Source: Tubiluchus corallicola
Taxonomy: Eukaryota > Priapulida > Priapulimorpha > Priapulimorphida > Tubiluchidae
Direction of reading: 5' to 3'
Assembly: GCA_030141605.1 (NCBI GenBank)
Contig: JAQGDQ010000037.1
Span: forward strand, 67,001-131,000
Length of the DNA stretch: 64,000 nucleotides
Below the pieces are notes generated by a model. It had not been told where the DNA came from. It did not search any database and saw nothing but the letters and a program-made list of their open reading frames with translations. How positions within the stretch are numbered: position 1 is the first letter of the stretch; each line of letters opens with the position of its first letter. Below are positions 12,701 to 24,057 of the stretch, in pieces. The translations under genes and the position numbers were made by a program.

Positions 12701-14790
12701 AAGCAGTTAAAACATCCAAAATTTTCTCATTCACTTCCATATTTCGTAATTGCTTTGTGAGATCACTACTTATTGCAGTTTTGAATAATTGATTACTTCG
12801 TGATCTAATGTAGTAGTGGAAGCAAATCCTGCATGATGCTGGATGTTGATTGCATGATGCTGAATCATGTGTGCCGCGGGTCTTAGATATTGTACATTAG
12901 TGCAACTGCAGCCCACTGTATGTGGAACATTTTGGAAAACTCTGTTATGTTTACAAAATATTTTTTACCATTTAGAATAGTTTTAAATCAAAACTATCAT
13001 TAAAATTGATTGACTGAGCTATTTTAGGGTCTTATTCAATTTCTTCTAAGCGATAGTCTGCTTATTGGCATTATTTAAAACAGTAATATCTGTGAAAGAT
13101 TCGACAGAAGTTTCTGGTTTTTAGTTTTAAAGTTTCCTGTTACTGATTATGAGACTAATTGTCATTGCTTCATAAAATTTATAGGTTTTAAAAGAAACGA
13201 ATATGCACCACTTAAGATTGTTGCACACGTTAGCAAAAATTTCGTCTCTATGTTTTCTCCCTGTATGGTTACTGACAGATGTTAGGAGTATGGTTTCACC
13301 CAATAGTGGGGTAAGTATTTTATACGTTGATTATACTAGAGAAAATTAATTTGTAATAAATGCCAAATTTGTAAACTTTGGTTATTTCAACATGTATATT
13401 TGCAATTATAAACGTTTATAACCACTTGGTTAGTATAATTTTGAACACTATTTATACCTATAAAATGTTAAATAGTAGACAAATGCTAACTACGTAGTAT
13501 GAAATGTCAAGGCTTTTTAAATGTATATTGTTTAATACTTACCATAGCAGTTCGATTTACAGATACCGATTATATATTATGTAGTCTATATGTACATTCA
13601 ACTATAGTACCTAGAATTCTAGATTTTAATTAACAATTTTACTATGATTATAACAAAACGAGAAATACAAATAATACTATGTATACTAATAAAATGTGAT
13701 TTGGTGATTAATTAATTTAACACAGTTGGTCAAGTTACTGATGATATATTTTTTCTATTTTTTACAATGAGAAGAATTGTTCTTATTTTTAGAAAAACTA
13801 GGTGCGGTCGTATGACTTATTGATTACTAAATAGCATAATATATTGCTATTTTGTGATCCAGTCATGTCATTAATTAGTAAATAAGTAATGTCATGGTTT
13901 GTTTGAATTTTCAGATCTCCTATGGAAACTCAAGGCAAGCTATGTTGTTATTGGTAATTGACGGCTTCCTCAGTTTTGCACAAAACTTTGTGGCTTTTAG
14001 TGTCTTGCACCTTGTTTCATCTCTAAGTTATTCTGTAGCCAATGCAACAAAGCGCATCTCAGTCATCACTGCATCGTTGTTTTTTCTGCAGAATCCAGTT
14101 ACGCCCATGAATGTGTTTGGCATGTTCACGGCAGTTTCCGGAGTTTTGTTTTATAATAAGGTAACATACTTAACATGACTTGCATTTTCTAAAGAGAACA
14201 TAACTGTTATTCAGCTTTATTAAATCTGCAAACTCCATTATTAGTGGTTAGAAACATCTATAAATTATTGTAATATGGTTGTCACACTGTTAACTAACTT
14301 TCGATATGTCTCAGTTTCAGCAATTACATGTTTAATAGTAGATCTACCATGCTGTAGACCTTAATTATGTGGGCTAATAAAATCTTATTTATAATATGTT
14401 TTTTCTTTAACTACTGCAAGAATTCTACCACAGTAGTGATGACTATTATGCGTAAACACAGTAATTGCTCAACTACCTTATGTCAGTTCCACCCTGTAAA
14501 ATGTATTTCAGGCCAAGCTAGATCAACACAAGGAAGAGCATCGCAAATCAGTACTTCCCTACACGAAAAGTGATACCCATTTGTTGAAATTAGCCAACAA
14601 GAATGACTACCTCTTTGACTTACAGCACAAGAATGGCTTTCACATCAACAAGAACACCTTTCATCAGTCTCCCAGCATGTATGGTCCGACTGCCATGTTT
14701 CAACAAGGGAGCAACTTGTTACTAAATGGTGTCGTTGATGATAATGAGCATCTTCATCAAGGGGCAGCCTTTAGATTATTCCGAAGCTGA
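9755..14790 (+). CDS. SLC35E1: Solute carrier family 35 member E1-like nucleotide-sugar/triose-phosphate-type transporter, six exons
   Basis: Exons are 9755-10094, 10480-10550, 11414-11551, 13185-13310, 13915-14160 and 14512-14790 (340, 71, 138, 126, 246, 279 nt). They join to 399 residues; human SLC35E1 has about 410. All introns are GT/AG. Family landmarks are visible: [13 protein letters not shown] (about residues 47-59), [20 protein letters not shown] (about 100-119), [18 protein letters not shown] (about 139-156), [14 protein letters not shown], and [18 protein letters not shown] followed by NATKR (about 249-272). The last is the diagnostic triose-phosphate-transporter segment. About ten hydrophobic helices are expected, in Golgi/ER membrane; the substrate of SLC35E1 is not settled. 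Start: ATG at 9755, but the in-frame ATG at 9773 (GCGATGGCGG) has the stronger context and would give 393 residues. Poly(A) signal candidate AATAAA at 15299-15304. Confidence 0.95.
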
Positions 14791-17700
14791 TTTATGCTTT
14801 ACCCATAGATCTATGTTTGTATAATACTGTTACAGCTTATAGCAGAATTATATGTTTTTCTGTTTTGTTAAATTATGGGAGCAGTATTTTAGGTTATTGA
14901 TGTTTATTGGTTACTAGGTAATCAATATGTCTTGGTGCTGTTAGTCAATTTATTAAAGTTTAAGCGTAAATATTAAAACATGATTACAGTCAAGTCTGCT
15001 TAAGACTGCTCTGCTAACTCTGAGTTCACTTTTAGTTTAACTTGTGTTGTATCTATATTCCAGTGGGCTTCTGTACATATTAATATGTAGCCATTTAACC
15101 GATATTTCACTTACAGACCGAATTTAGCATTTTTAAAAATACGAATTCAGCACTTAAATGTAAAGAAAGTGACAAATAACTCTCAATGTGCCTTTTCAAA
15201 ACTACCTTTAAGAACATTTAGGCAAAGTTTCCTAGTAACCCCTACTACATACAATAGTTACACCAACAAGCTACTGTTGAAATTTGTTTAATCATGTGAA
15301 TAAACTTATCAGTGTTTCACTTCCACTTTCAGTGTTTTTATACTGAAAATTTAAAACACCAATTTTCCAGTAAGCCGAAAAATAACTGTAGATGTTGATT
15401 TATTTTTTTAGTCTGTGAAGGGACCTCTCTATTTGTTACTAATGGTCGTGTGAAGGAGAATAAACTTATTTTTATTCGTATTTGTAAAAGAATGTTGGTA
15501 ACCTAAAGAATACTAGAAATTTTATCTGAAAAGAATTATTATATATCATTAAATCTAGATGATTGCTTAATTTTTTAAGTAGACTTTCTATATAATTTCG
15601 TATAAAGTTGTATGTTTGTCAGCCCTTCATTCATTATCTATGAAAATAATCAAATCATTCAAATCGTGGCATGTGTATATATATTCTGACAGGAGGAATC
15701 TGCTAGAAGTATTGGTTACTAAGCAACCCAAACGAAATGTTTGTGGTTGGACTGACATTCACTAATTACGTCATTAATAAAAACAATACAGTGCCCCAAC
15801 TTTTTCCTGTTAGAGGAAACTTTCAGAATTAAAACTCATTTGTGAAATGATTCACCGTGACATTCATTCATAACAACTTCTTTGATCCTCACAGCACAGC
15901 TAAACTTGAGCAGACTTGTCTGTACATATTGGAGTCTTGGGTTTATTTGTAAATTAGTGGCACTTTCACTGTTAAATAGATGAATATTCATACAATTCAA
16001 TAAGCCTGTAGGTATTGAACTTCAATTTCTAATTTTTTCTTTTGGATTGAAATTTAATCTAGGTTCTTAATCTCACTTCTAGGGTTATGTACTTGCAGAG
16101 ATCGATCATTTTTTCATCCAGAATTACTATAAGTAAGCAAGTAAGTTACCCATTTGTTTAGTTAAGTTTAAATGCAGTATAATAGTAATTGTAGTTAGTC
16201 AACAACAGCATATATCATTTACGATTCATACATATCAAGCGAGCCTTTGGAACAATATTAGAAGTAGGCTATGAATGATTAGCATAATCACGTTTAAAAA
16301 GCATTTATTGCACACGTTACTATATTGTGAAAATACGTCTAGTATATTTTGTTAGTTGGTGACTCAAGAAGATTATAAGCTTATACATAATTGTTCATAT
16401 AAGATTATGTATATATATATTTGTATTATTATGTGTGAAAGACATACTCATAGAGTTGTCTGCAATCAGCTGTGTTCTTACATGTTGGTAGCTTTCCATA
16501 TATTTCTGCATTATGTATAAATATTGTTCTGATAAAATTGGGTCTGTTAGTTTTTTTAAGTGAATTGATATGCCAAGAGTTTAGTTTAACAATGATAATG
16601 ATGATGCAAGAATAGTTGACATGAAAGTTAGACAACTAGAATTACAATTATAAAAATTTTCCGTTTGTAGCTTTTATGTTAAAATAGACATTTTTTATGT
16701 TGTTATGTGGCTGGTACCACTATAAATAAGTTAGTCGTATAACATAAAGACGCTTCTTGGAAACTCTTTAATCATTTTTTGCTCATGCCTCTTGTTGCTT
16801 TGCAACAATCTATTTTTAAGCTAGCACAGCATAAGAAAACATTAAAACACCCTGTAGATGGCCCTAGTAGAAGGACTAATAAAATATTAAAAAAGAATAG
16901 ATGATAAATGTTTCCTGCAATAATCTTTAGCGTCCTTGCTTTATTTAGACAATAAAAATGTTTCAATCATTCTTCTGATACATTCTGTTTTGGCCAGAAG
17001 TTGTGTTAAAATTACTCGTTATACTTTCTTCACTATGAATAAGCGATACTGAATCTGTAAAGTCCTATTTCTGGACACCCAATTTTAAATGCAACTTTTA
17101 ATCTAATACGCCAGTCGGCCTTGTCTTTTTAAAAAAATTGAATTGAGTCGGTACAGTGCCGGTCTTAGGGTATCTCGGGCCTTGACTAAAGTATACCGCA
17201 CGATCCTCCTCACACCCCCATGGCACCAGTCAATTTGTTTTGAATGATTTCAATGATAGCCATGATATTTTAGTAAATTGTGAACAAGTGCTTAGAATTA
17301 AGCTATGTAAGTGCAACCTGTACGACTGCACGGTTCGCACGTCCCAAGGCTGGTACTGGTCAGTTTTACAGTGATAGCTGTTGTCGATTATGCAGTGGTT
17401 AGGTAGATAATTAAACAATACAGTAATACAATTATATGAACATGGACTGCCTTTATTGACTGATCCTGGTATGTGCAATCTGCAGTATAACTTGTTCATA
17501 CATTTAATAGCATACTTTAATTATGTTGTTTAAAAGTACTTTTGCTTAGATATAAATTATGCGGGAGTTATTATATGGTACAATTTTTTTGCACTGCTAT
17601 TAACACTTTGTTGCTGTTTTTGTTCTTACGGATCTGAAAGTTTTGTCAATGGCAAATATGGTTAAATTCTTATGTGATTTCCCAAAGCAAGGTGGGGCTG

Positions 17701-20700
17701 TAGCAAAGGATTTCAGTCAGGATAAACTTTTGATTTGGAACAAGAAACTAATATAAACGTATTAACGTAAGCTTGTGAGGATGCATTTTAGAGAGTTATT
17801 TCAAGTTTTATCTGTGAATTGTTCAGTTCGCCACACCGATACGCCTGTCTAATCTAGATGGTTGTTGCAGGACCGGAACCTAACTAATTGTGAAGAATAA
17901 TCTTATAATGCGTGACACTAAACTAGCTGAGGTAAATTGCTTGTCGACTCAGTCACTTAAATGCGTTATTGCTGAGAAGCGTAGACTATTTTTTATTTAT
18001 CTTATTTTAAATTTAATCAATACATATAAAGTACTATATAAAAACAGTTTACAGATGCAAAATATAAACCTATATACATCTATCTTCAATTTTTTTATTT
18101 TGAACTATCAATCTGATTACTTTATCTTGATTATTTTTGTTTTCAAAGTTACTGACTAATTAATACCCCCACAAAAATTTGTCACCGATTTGGTACTATA
18201 TATGCGTTACAAAACTTTAGTTGTCTAATTATTAGCATTTTTTCAGTAGTCTAAGCGTTGTGCAGTTTTGTGCTGTTGTGGGGTATAGGCGACTAACGAC
18301 TGGGAGTTAATATTTTTTATCATTGCACCTGTTTCTAGGGTATATGTTGATATAACGTCTTAGTTGTTATTCTTTTTTCTCAAATGGATCAAAAGCCATT
18401 TTTGCTATTGCTATTGTACTTGCGTTTATCTATATGCGATAAACTTTAGGAAATCGAAGCTTTCAGGAACTAATGCAGAAAACGAAGCTGGAGAACATTG
18501 AACAGCAAAATGATTCACTAATGAAGTGTTTGCAACCAGACCAGAGTTATGGTTGTGAAGTTTATGAAAACAGTGATTTTGAAACGCGTAAGAAGGGAAA
18601 TTTTCATACGAAATGGTTGAGAGAAAATGTAGCTGAAAGTACTTTCTTGAATAGTATGTGCATGTAGGGGCGTTCTACAAAAAATGCAGAAATTTTAATT
18701 GCTTTAGAAGACCCATCTTGAATGGTATCGTGAACTCAACTTCAAATTCAGTCAACACGAAGCTGTACTTGACAATTAATACACTGTAATACGTAGTAAT
18801 TATATAAGCCTAACACCCGGATACCATTATCTATATATATATATTGTATAAGCTGTATGGCAGACATGACGGAGAAAAGATTAACAGACAAAAGCTAAGA
18901 AGAATGAAAATAATGACATTGGTAAAACATATGGAAGCAGACACTAGGTCGGTTCTAGGTAGTCTGACACTGTAGGCGAAAGTTTTTTTACCGCCCCATC
19001 CGCTAAGGCTTCCCCCACGATCCCCACCCTTTAAACTGATTTTTTTGTTTATAATAGCAACAACTGTGTTTTAGTTGTCATGTTAGTATCTGCAATAGGT
19101 ATTACTGTCATTCTCACAATCATTGACGTCTTGGTTAATACACCACTACGCCATTTCCTAAATTAAATAAGGCAATGTTTACTTTGTTACGTAAAGCAAA
19201 AGCTCATTTTGTTGTTATTAACTTGTTTAATGAGTTTAGTTATCTCTGATATTAGAGAGCAATAATACTTAGCATAACTGTATTACTGAATACACTAGAA
19301 AGATAAACATAGGACAATGTACAACGTGCAAATAAATAACGCATCAGTAGACTTTGTTAATTGTATATAAGAGGCAGCAGGTTCTCTATTTGTACAGGAG
19401 AGTCGGCTTTCAGTATATTTGTAAGCACTTCTTGCTTATTGTACCAAAAAAACTTACAACACTTTAGTTGCTAATGCTACTTTGCATCAAATAAAATACT
19501 AAAAATTTGTTGGTTTTTGTAGAGGATATTGGCATTATTAATTTTATCAGATTTAAACGTTTCCGTTCTGTGGCGCCACCTGACCAGAATTATTCAAATA
19601 AACTTGAACTAAGCAAGCAGGTGGGCAGTCAATACCTGATGTTTGGCAATGATGTATCTGTAAAATATTCGTCAGAGAGAAATCACATATTAAACGTTAA
19701 AAGTCAATTTAAGCTACATATTGAAGTTGTCTGAAGTTTTTATTTATGGTAGTTTATAGACGAAACAGTTTTGACTTTGTTCTGATTACTTGAAAACGAC
19801 ACACTTAACCTACATCTATCATAGGAGAGACGTTCATAATAATTATGTTACAGAATATACTAGGAAGATGAAATGCAGTGAATTTGAGCAGCAGAGTGCT
19901 GCTCAAACACTGATTTATCTTCTCACCTTATCACCTTCTTTTATCTTAATTTTAATCTTAGTATATTTTATTATGCATTGTAATTCTAATGTTCATTGCT
20001 AAATCATCAATCTGATCCACACGGGTACATTTTAATGAATTATGTTTAACAGTTTAAACTTTAACTCATAAACATTAAAAATAATTTCTGCTCGCTTTAA
20101 TGTTAGCAGAATTCCCATGTCTTAGAAAGAGGAAAATTTTTTACTCATATTATTTTGCAATTATGTCTCATTTTAATTTATTCAATATTATACTACATGT
20201 AATTGAAACATTTATTTTCAGCAATGAACATTACTGAAACGTCTTGATTTTAACAAAGACTTTATGCAACAAGACAAATTATTATTTTTTTAGTTTTCTT
20301 TTATCACAAACTAACCTTATAAACAATTTCCTTCTAACCACGAACAGCCGAATCCGGTAATACGATTTGGCTTATAACGAAACTCTCAGTAGTACTATTA
20401 TTTCATTATGTTCATGCCCACTAACGTAATGACATAATATGGTTAATGCGAAACTCATTACTACGAAACCCCGTTTTGTACGATGTTTTCCCAAATCCTG
20501 CCAAAATAATTTTAACGTAAATAAAACTAACTTAAGCAAAAACTCTCTCTCTCTCTATCTCTCCCTCTCTCTCTATCTCGCTCACTCTCTCCCGCTCCAT
20601 TACTTTTTTGTACTACTATCACTATAATTATTTCATTTATTATCGCTTTTTCTTTTCTAATTTTTCCTTGTAATTTTATTGTAAATGTGCGACGTTGTAT

Positions 20701-21955
20701 TTTGTAAAATGAACTGTGGTTTGCAATAAACGTATAAAATCAAAAATCAAAAGGATCTCTCTTTCTCTCTCTCTCCGTCTATCTTTTTCTCCCTCTACCT
20801 ATCTATTTACCTATCTCTCCCCCTCAACTGTTGCTCTCTTTCTCCCTGGCATCAAACAGTTTTGAAATGCCCCAATGATATTTCTAATGTTTACAAATTT
20901 CTCTCTCGTTTAGTCCTAGCCCTAAGAACGCAAGTGTGCTTCAGTTTATAATGTTGTTTCCAGGAGGTAAGCTACGCTTCGTGTAACACAGTGGCCAGGT
21001 TATTTCGACACTGGCGAGCCGCCCTGCCTAAAGCTAACTAGTTGACACTTGGAACTGAAACAGCAAGGTGTCGGAGAGTTAAATAATTACCGATCGAACA
21101 ATTACCGTTCACTGATCAAAAGCAGACCTGTGTAGACACTACCTACGTCAGTTAATTATTGCTATTTTTCATTAGAGATAGCATATGACATTGCGTTAAA
21201 AATACGCGTAATGGATAGTACAAAACTACGATAGTGTTAATTTACTGTGGATAAATTTGATACGCAGTAAAAGCAATCGGTTTGCATCACATCCGGTATT
21301 AAAAGTTTCTTTACAAATTGATATCTCGTAACATTTTTCAGAAAACTAGACTGATCTTTTTCTCTAACTTTTTCCCAGACTTTGTATTCTTCGTGTTCTT
21401 ATTTACTGCTGTATAAGAAAACGCTTAATTACATCATGCTGACCTGCAAGTAATTCAGTACGTTGTCAGTTTATCATAGATAAAAGATAAGATGCAGTTT
21501 ATTCCAGGTAAAAATACAATATCAATATACATATTTAATTTATAATCTTAATTTATATGCTTCTATTTTTTAATGTTGGTCCGAAATAAAACTGTCTAAC
21601 ATTTAGGCTACGGTTTTTCTTAGAGAACAAAATAATTGGTTCCCCCAAAATGTTTCTATTTATTTATGGATTAATTAAGATCAGATACGACACCGTTGAA
21701 CACGTATGAGTGTGGCGATAATATGGAGATCCTGAAAAAAAAAGACGTGTAACTTGTCAGATAATATCACCAAAGGACGCTTATTGAGGACACTTCCTGG
21801 GAAGTGAACTCCTCCCCCCGTCGGAAGCGAATATTTTAACTTCCTTTTTAATGTTTCTTGACACGTTGTATGAAGCATCCTCGTAACCAACTACTGGTAC
21901 TTTCTCGACTGTCTTCCTCTCAAAAGTTTTTAAATTCACATCCATTATAGAGAAA
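14791..21955. other. Gene-poor spacer between SLC35E1 and the forkhead gene
   Basis: The first ~510 bp are the likely SLC35E1 3' UTR (AATAAA 15299-15304). I find no recognised gene. Short frames at 17890-18159, 18473-18667 and 19507-19734 have no family resemblance. The 18473 frame follows a TTTCAG and has a charged, coding-like composition, so it could be an exon or transposon relic. The sequence at about 17154 onward (CAGTGCCGGTCTTAGGG) resembles a hAT terminal end, and a similar stretch near 18953 lies in the same direction, but I could not close either element. Confidence 0.35.
20543..20825. repeat. Two CT-rich low-complexity tracts
   Basis: Imperfect (CT)n with CTAT and CCCT variants at 20543-20597 and again at 20755-20825, separated by about 155 bp of AT-rich sequence. 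Confidence 0.8.
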
Positions 21956-22424
21956 ATGCAGCTTTGAGGGGACAAAAATTGTTGCATAAACAATCACATT
22001 TATTTTCTCCCAAGGTGTTCAAGAGAAAATTAACATCAACAGAAATAATTTATGTTAGAGTGAATATGAATTTACTGTTGAATATGTACAGTGCATGTAT
22101 TTATGAAACCTATTTTATCAAACCTATTTACAAAGCAAAAACAATGCAATAAGAAAACATAAAAATTATTAATGTTTATGTGAAAATGAACTTATGAAAT
22201 GACTTATGAAAATGTAGCTTTGGCGGGTCAAAAATTATTGCATAAACATAATCACATTTACTTTCTGCCAAGATGTCCAAAAGAAAATTAACATCAAACA
22301 GAAATAATTTACGTCAGAATGAATATGAGTTTACTATTGAATATGTACAGTACATGTACTTATGAACATATCAAACCTATTTACAAAATAAGACAATGCA
22401 ATAAAGAAAACATGAAATTATTAA
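21956..22424. repeat. Tandem duplication, about 250-bp unit, downstream of the forkhead gene
   Basis: The sequence from about 21956 to 22175 recurs from about 22213 to 22424 in the same direction. Both units hold AGCTTTG.GGG.CAAAAATT.TTGC near the start, then ACATTTA.TTTCT.CCAAG.TGT, AGAAAATTAACATCAA, TTGAATATGTACAGT, AAACCTATTTACAAA and a final ACAATGCAATAA. Substitutions and small indels indicate an old event. It lies 550-1000 bp past the stop of the minus-strand forkhead gene and may be in its 3' UTR. Confidence 0.85.
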
Positions 22425-22971
22425 TGCAATATTACTGACAAGGCATCAAGATTACTGTTAACGTATTGTATAATCGTAGCCTATGTATTAGTATTATGAT
22501 TAATTGATTACAGAAACGTTTTTATCACCTATAGAATCAACAGATCGACGATATTTTACCGTAATAAGTTTTTAGTGCTTAATATTTATATATCAAATGT
22601 AATTAGACCTAATATTAATAACTTACCTTAGAAGATAAATGTAAATACTAAATACCCTAGTGCGCATTTTTTGCAGCATTGCTCGCAAAGCTGAAATAAT
22701 AGTGGTATAAAGGATTTGAAAGATGTTTTGCTATCCGGGAGATCCACGTTCTTTAAGATATGAAAAGAAGTTTGCTCGTTTGAGATGAGCATGTAAAATC
22801 AAGACGGAATGCACATGTAAATAGTTCGTTAACTAAAGATTCCATTTTTTCCAGATTTGACTAAAAATTACAGAAATATTTGCTCTAACTACAAAAATGC
22901 AAGAAGTTATCAATACTGTGTAAATACCTGCCGTTTTTAAACGCTAACAAATGTGCTTTAAAAACACCCGA

Positions 22972-24057
22972 TCATACAGTATCATAACCGTAGCCTAAAA
23001 CTGTTGGATGCTGGTGCATCATACCCTCTGCCATTGAGAAGGGTGGTCTATCATAAGAGGCTGTTTCTACACCTGAAATGTTCATATAATAATTTGGGTG
23101 TACGCTGCCCAAATGAGCCTGAGAATTGTAGGGAAGAGGTAGATTGGGATAACCAGCTGCAGGTTCACCGTAATGCCCAAACATCAGAGGATTGTTGTAA
23201 TATCCATAGAACGGTTGCAATTGTGTCATAGTTCGGGGCGTATTTGTTTGCGAAGAGTCCGAGGAAGCTCCAGGAGACGTCGACGATGTGTAGCGCTCAT
23301 CAGAATCCGGATGATTCGGATTAACAATTCCCGTATTTTCAATGAACTTAGTGGTCACCGTGGCTTCGTTATACCACGGAGTAACTGATGACATGTTGGC
23401 TTCTTGCGGGGGTGACCTATTGTGAAACTGTGTCGTAACTTCTGGAACATGGGGTGCCCAGTTTTCGTTGAATGACAGTGATGGATGCACAACAGTGTTC
23501 GGTGGAGCTTTCTCTTTTGCTGCTAGCACCGATTTAATTTCTTTGGCACTGTCGTTGCGCCTAAATCGCCTCCTTCGCCTTAAGAATGTCCCGCTATCGA
23601 ACATGTCCTCGCAAGCAGGATCAAGGGTCCACAGGCAACCCTTCCCGGGACATTTTGGCTCTCTAGGCACTTTCACGAAACAGTCGTTCAGTGTCAAATT
23701 GTGTCGAATCGAGTTCTGCCACTTTATTGTTGTCGTTTTGTAAAAGTCAAACTTTTCACGAACAAATTTATAGATCTCGTCGACGCCACATTTTCTTTCT
23801 GGAGCATTAGCTATGGCCATGGATATTAGAGCTATATAACTGTACGGCGGCTTACCACGCTGTACTGGTCGTTTTCTTTCGCGTTTCTTGCCTGAGGTTT
23901 TAGTTCTTACTACTTCACCTTCTTCCAGTACATATTCGGCGTTTCGATCACCATCGTATGACTGTTCATAAAACCCTTCATCCAAACACTCGACGGACGA
24001 GGACTGGATTTTAAGACCCTGTTGCGAAGCAGGTTTACACACATGCACTTCGTTCAT
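22972..24057 (-). CDS. Forkhead-box transcription factor, FoxE-like, single exon
   Basis: An uninterrupted frame of 361 codons from ATG at 24057. An upstream in-frame extension begins with GTG, so this first ATG (MNEVHVCK) is chosen. After an acidic N-terminal part and a basic [13 protein letters not shown] stretch, a complete forkhead domain spans about residues 68-160. It has the opening [20 protein letters not shown], recognition helix [20 protein letters not shown], and wing 2 with PGKG.LWTLDP..EDMFDSG. The trailing [10 protein letters not shown] is a nuclear-localisation-type run. NAPER, LTLNDCF and EDMF.SG.FLRRR.RF.R are features I associate with FoxE, and FoxE genes are typically intronless. 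The C-terminal 190 residues are Ser/Thr/Pro/Tyr-rich, probably regulatory. FoxE members act in pharyngeal, thyroid or endostyle and lens development in chordates. FoxE is favoured over FoxD or FoxQ2; a tree would settle it. Confidence 0.9.
   Translation of the reverse strand: MNEVHVCKPASQQGLKIQSSSVECLDEGFYEQSYDGDRNAEYVLEEGEVVRTKTSGKKRERKRPVQRGKPPYSYIALISMAIANAPERKCGVDEIYKFVREKFDFYKTTTIKWQNSIRHNLTLNDCFVKVPREPKCPGKGCLWTLDPACEDMFDSGTFLRRRRRFRRNDSAKEIKSVLAAKEKAPPNTVVHPSLSFNENWAPHVPEVTTQFHNRSPPQEANMSSVTPWYNEATVTTKFIENTGIVNPNHPDSDERYTSSTSPGASSDSSQTNTPRTMTQLQPFYGYYNNPLMFGHYGEPAAGYPNLPLPYNSQAHLGSVHPNYYMNISGVETASYDRPPFSMAEGMMHQHPTVLGYGYDTV

Noticed and set aside
17154-19020. A complete hAT element between the CAGTGCCGGTCTTAGGG end and the similar stretch near 18953
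   Set aside because: Both stretches point the same way and no target duplication or inverted partner was found.
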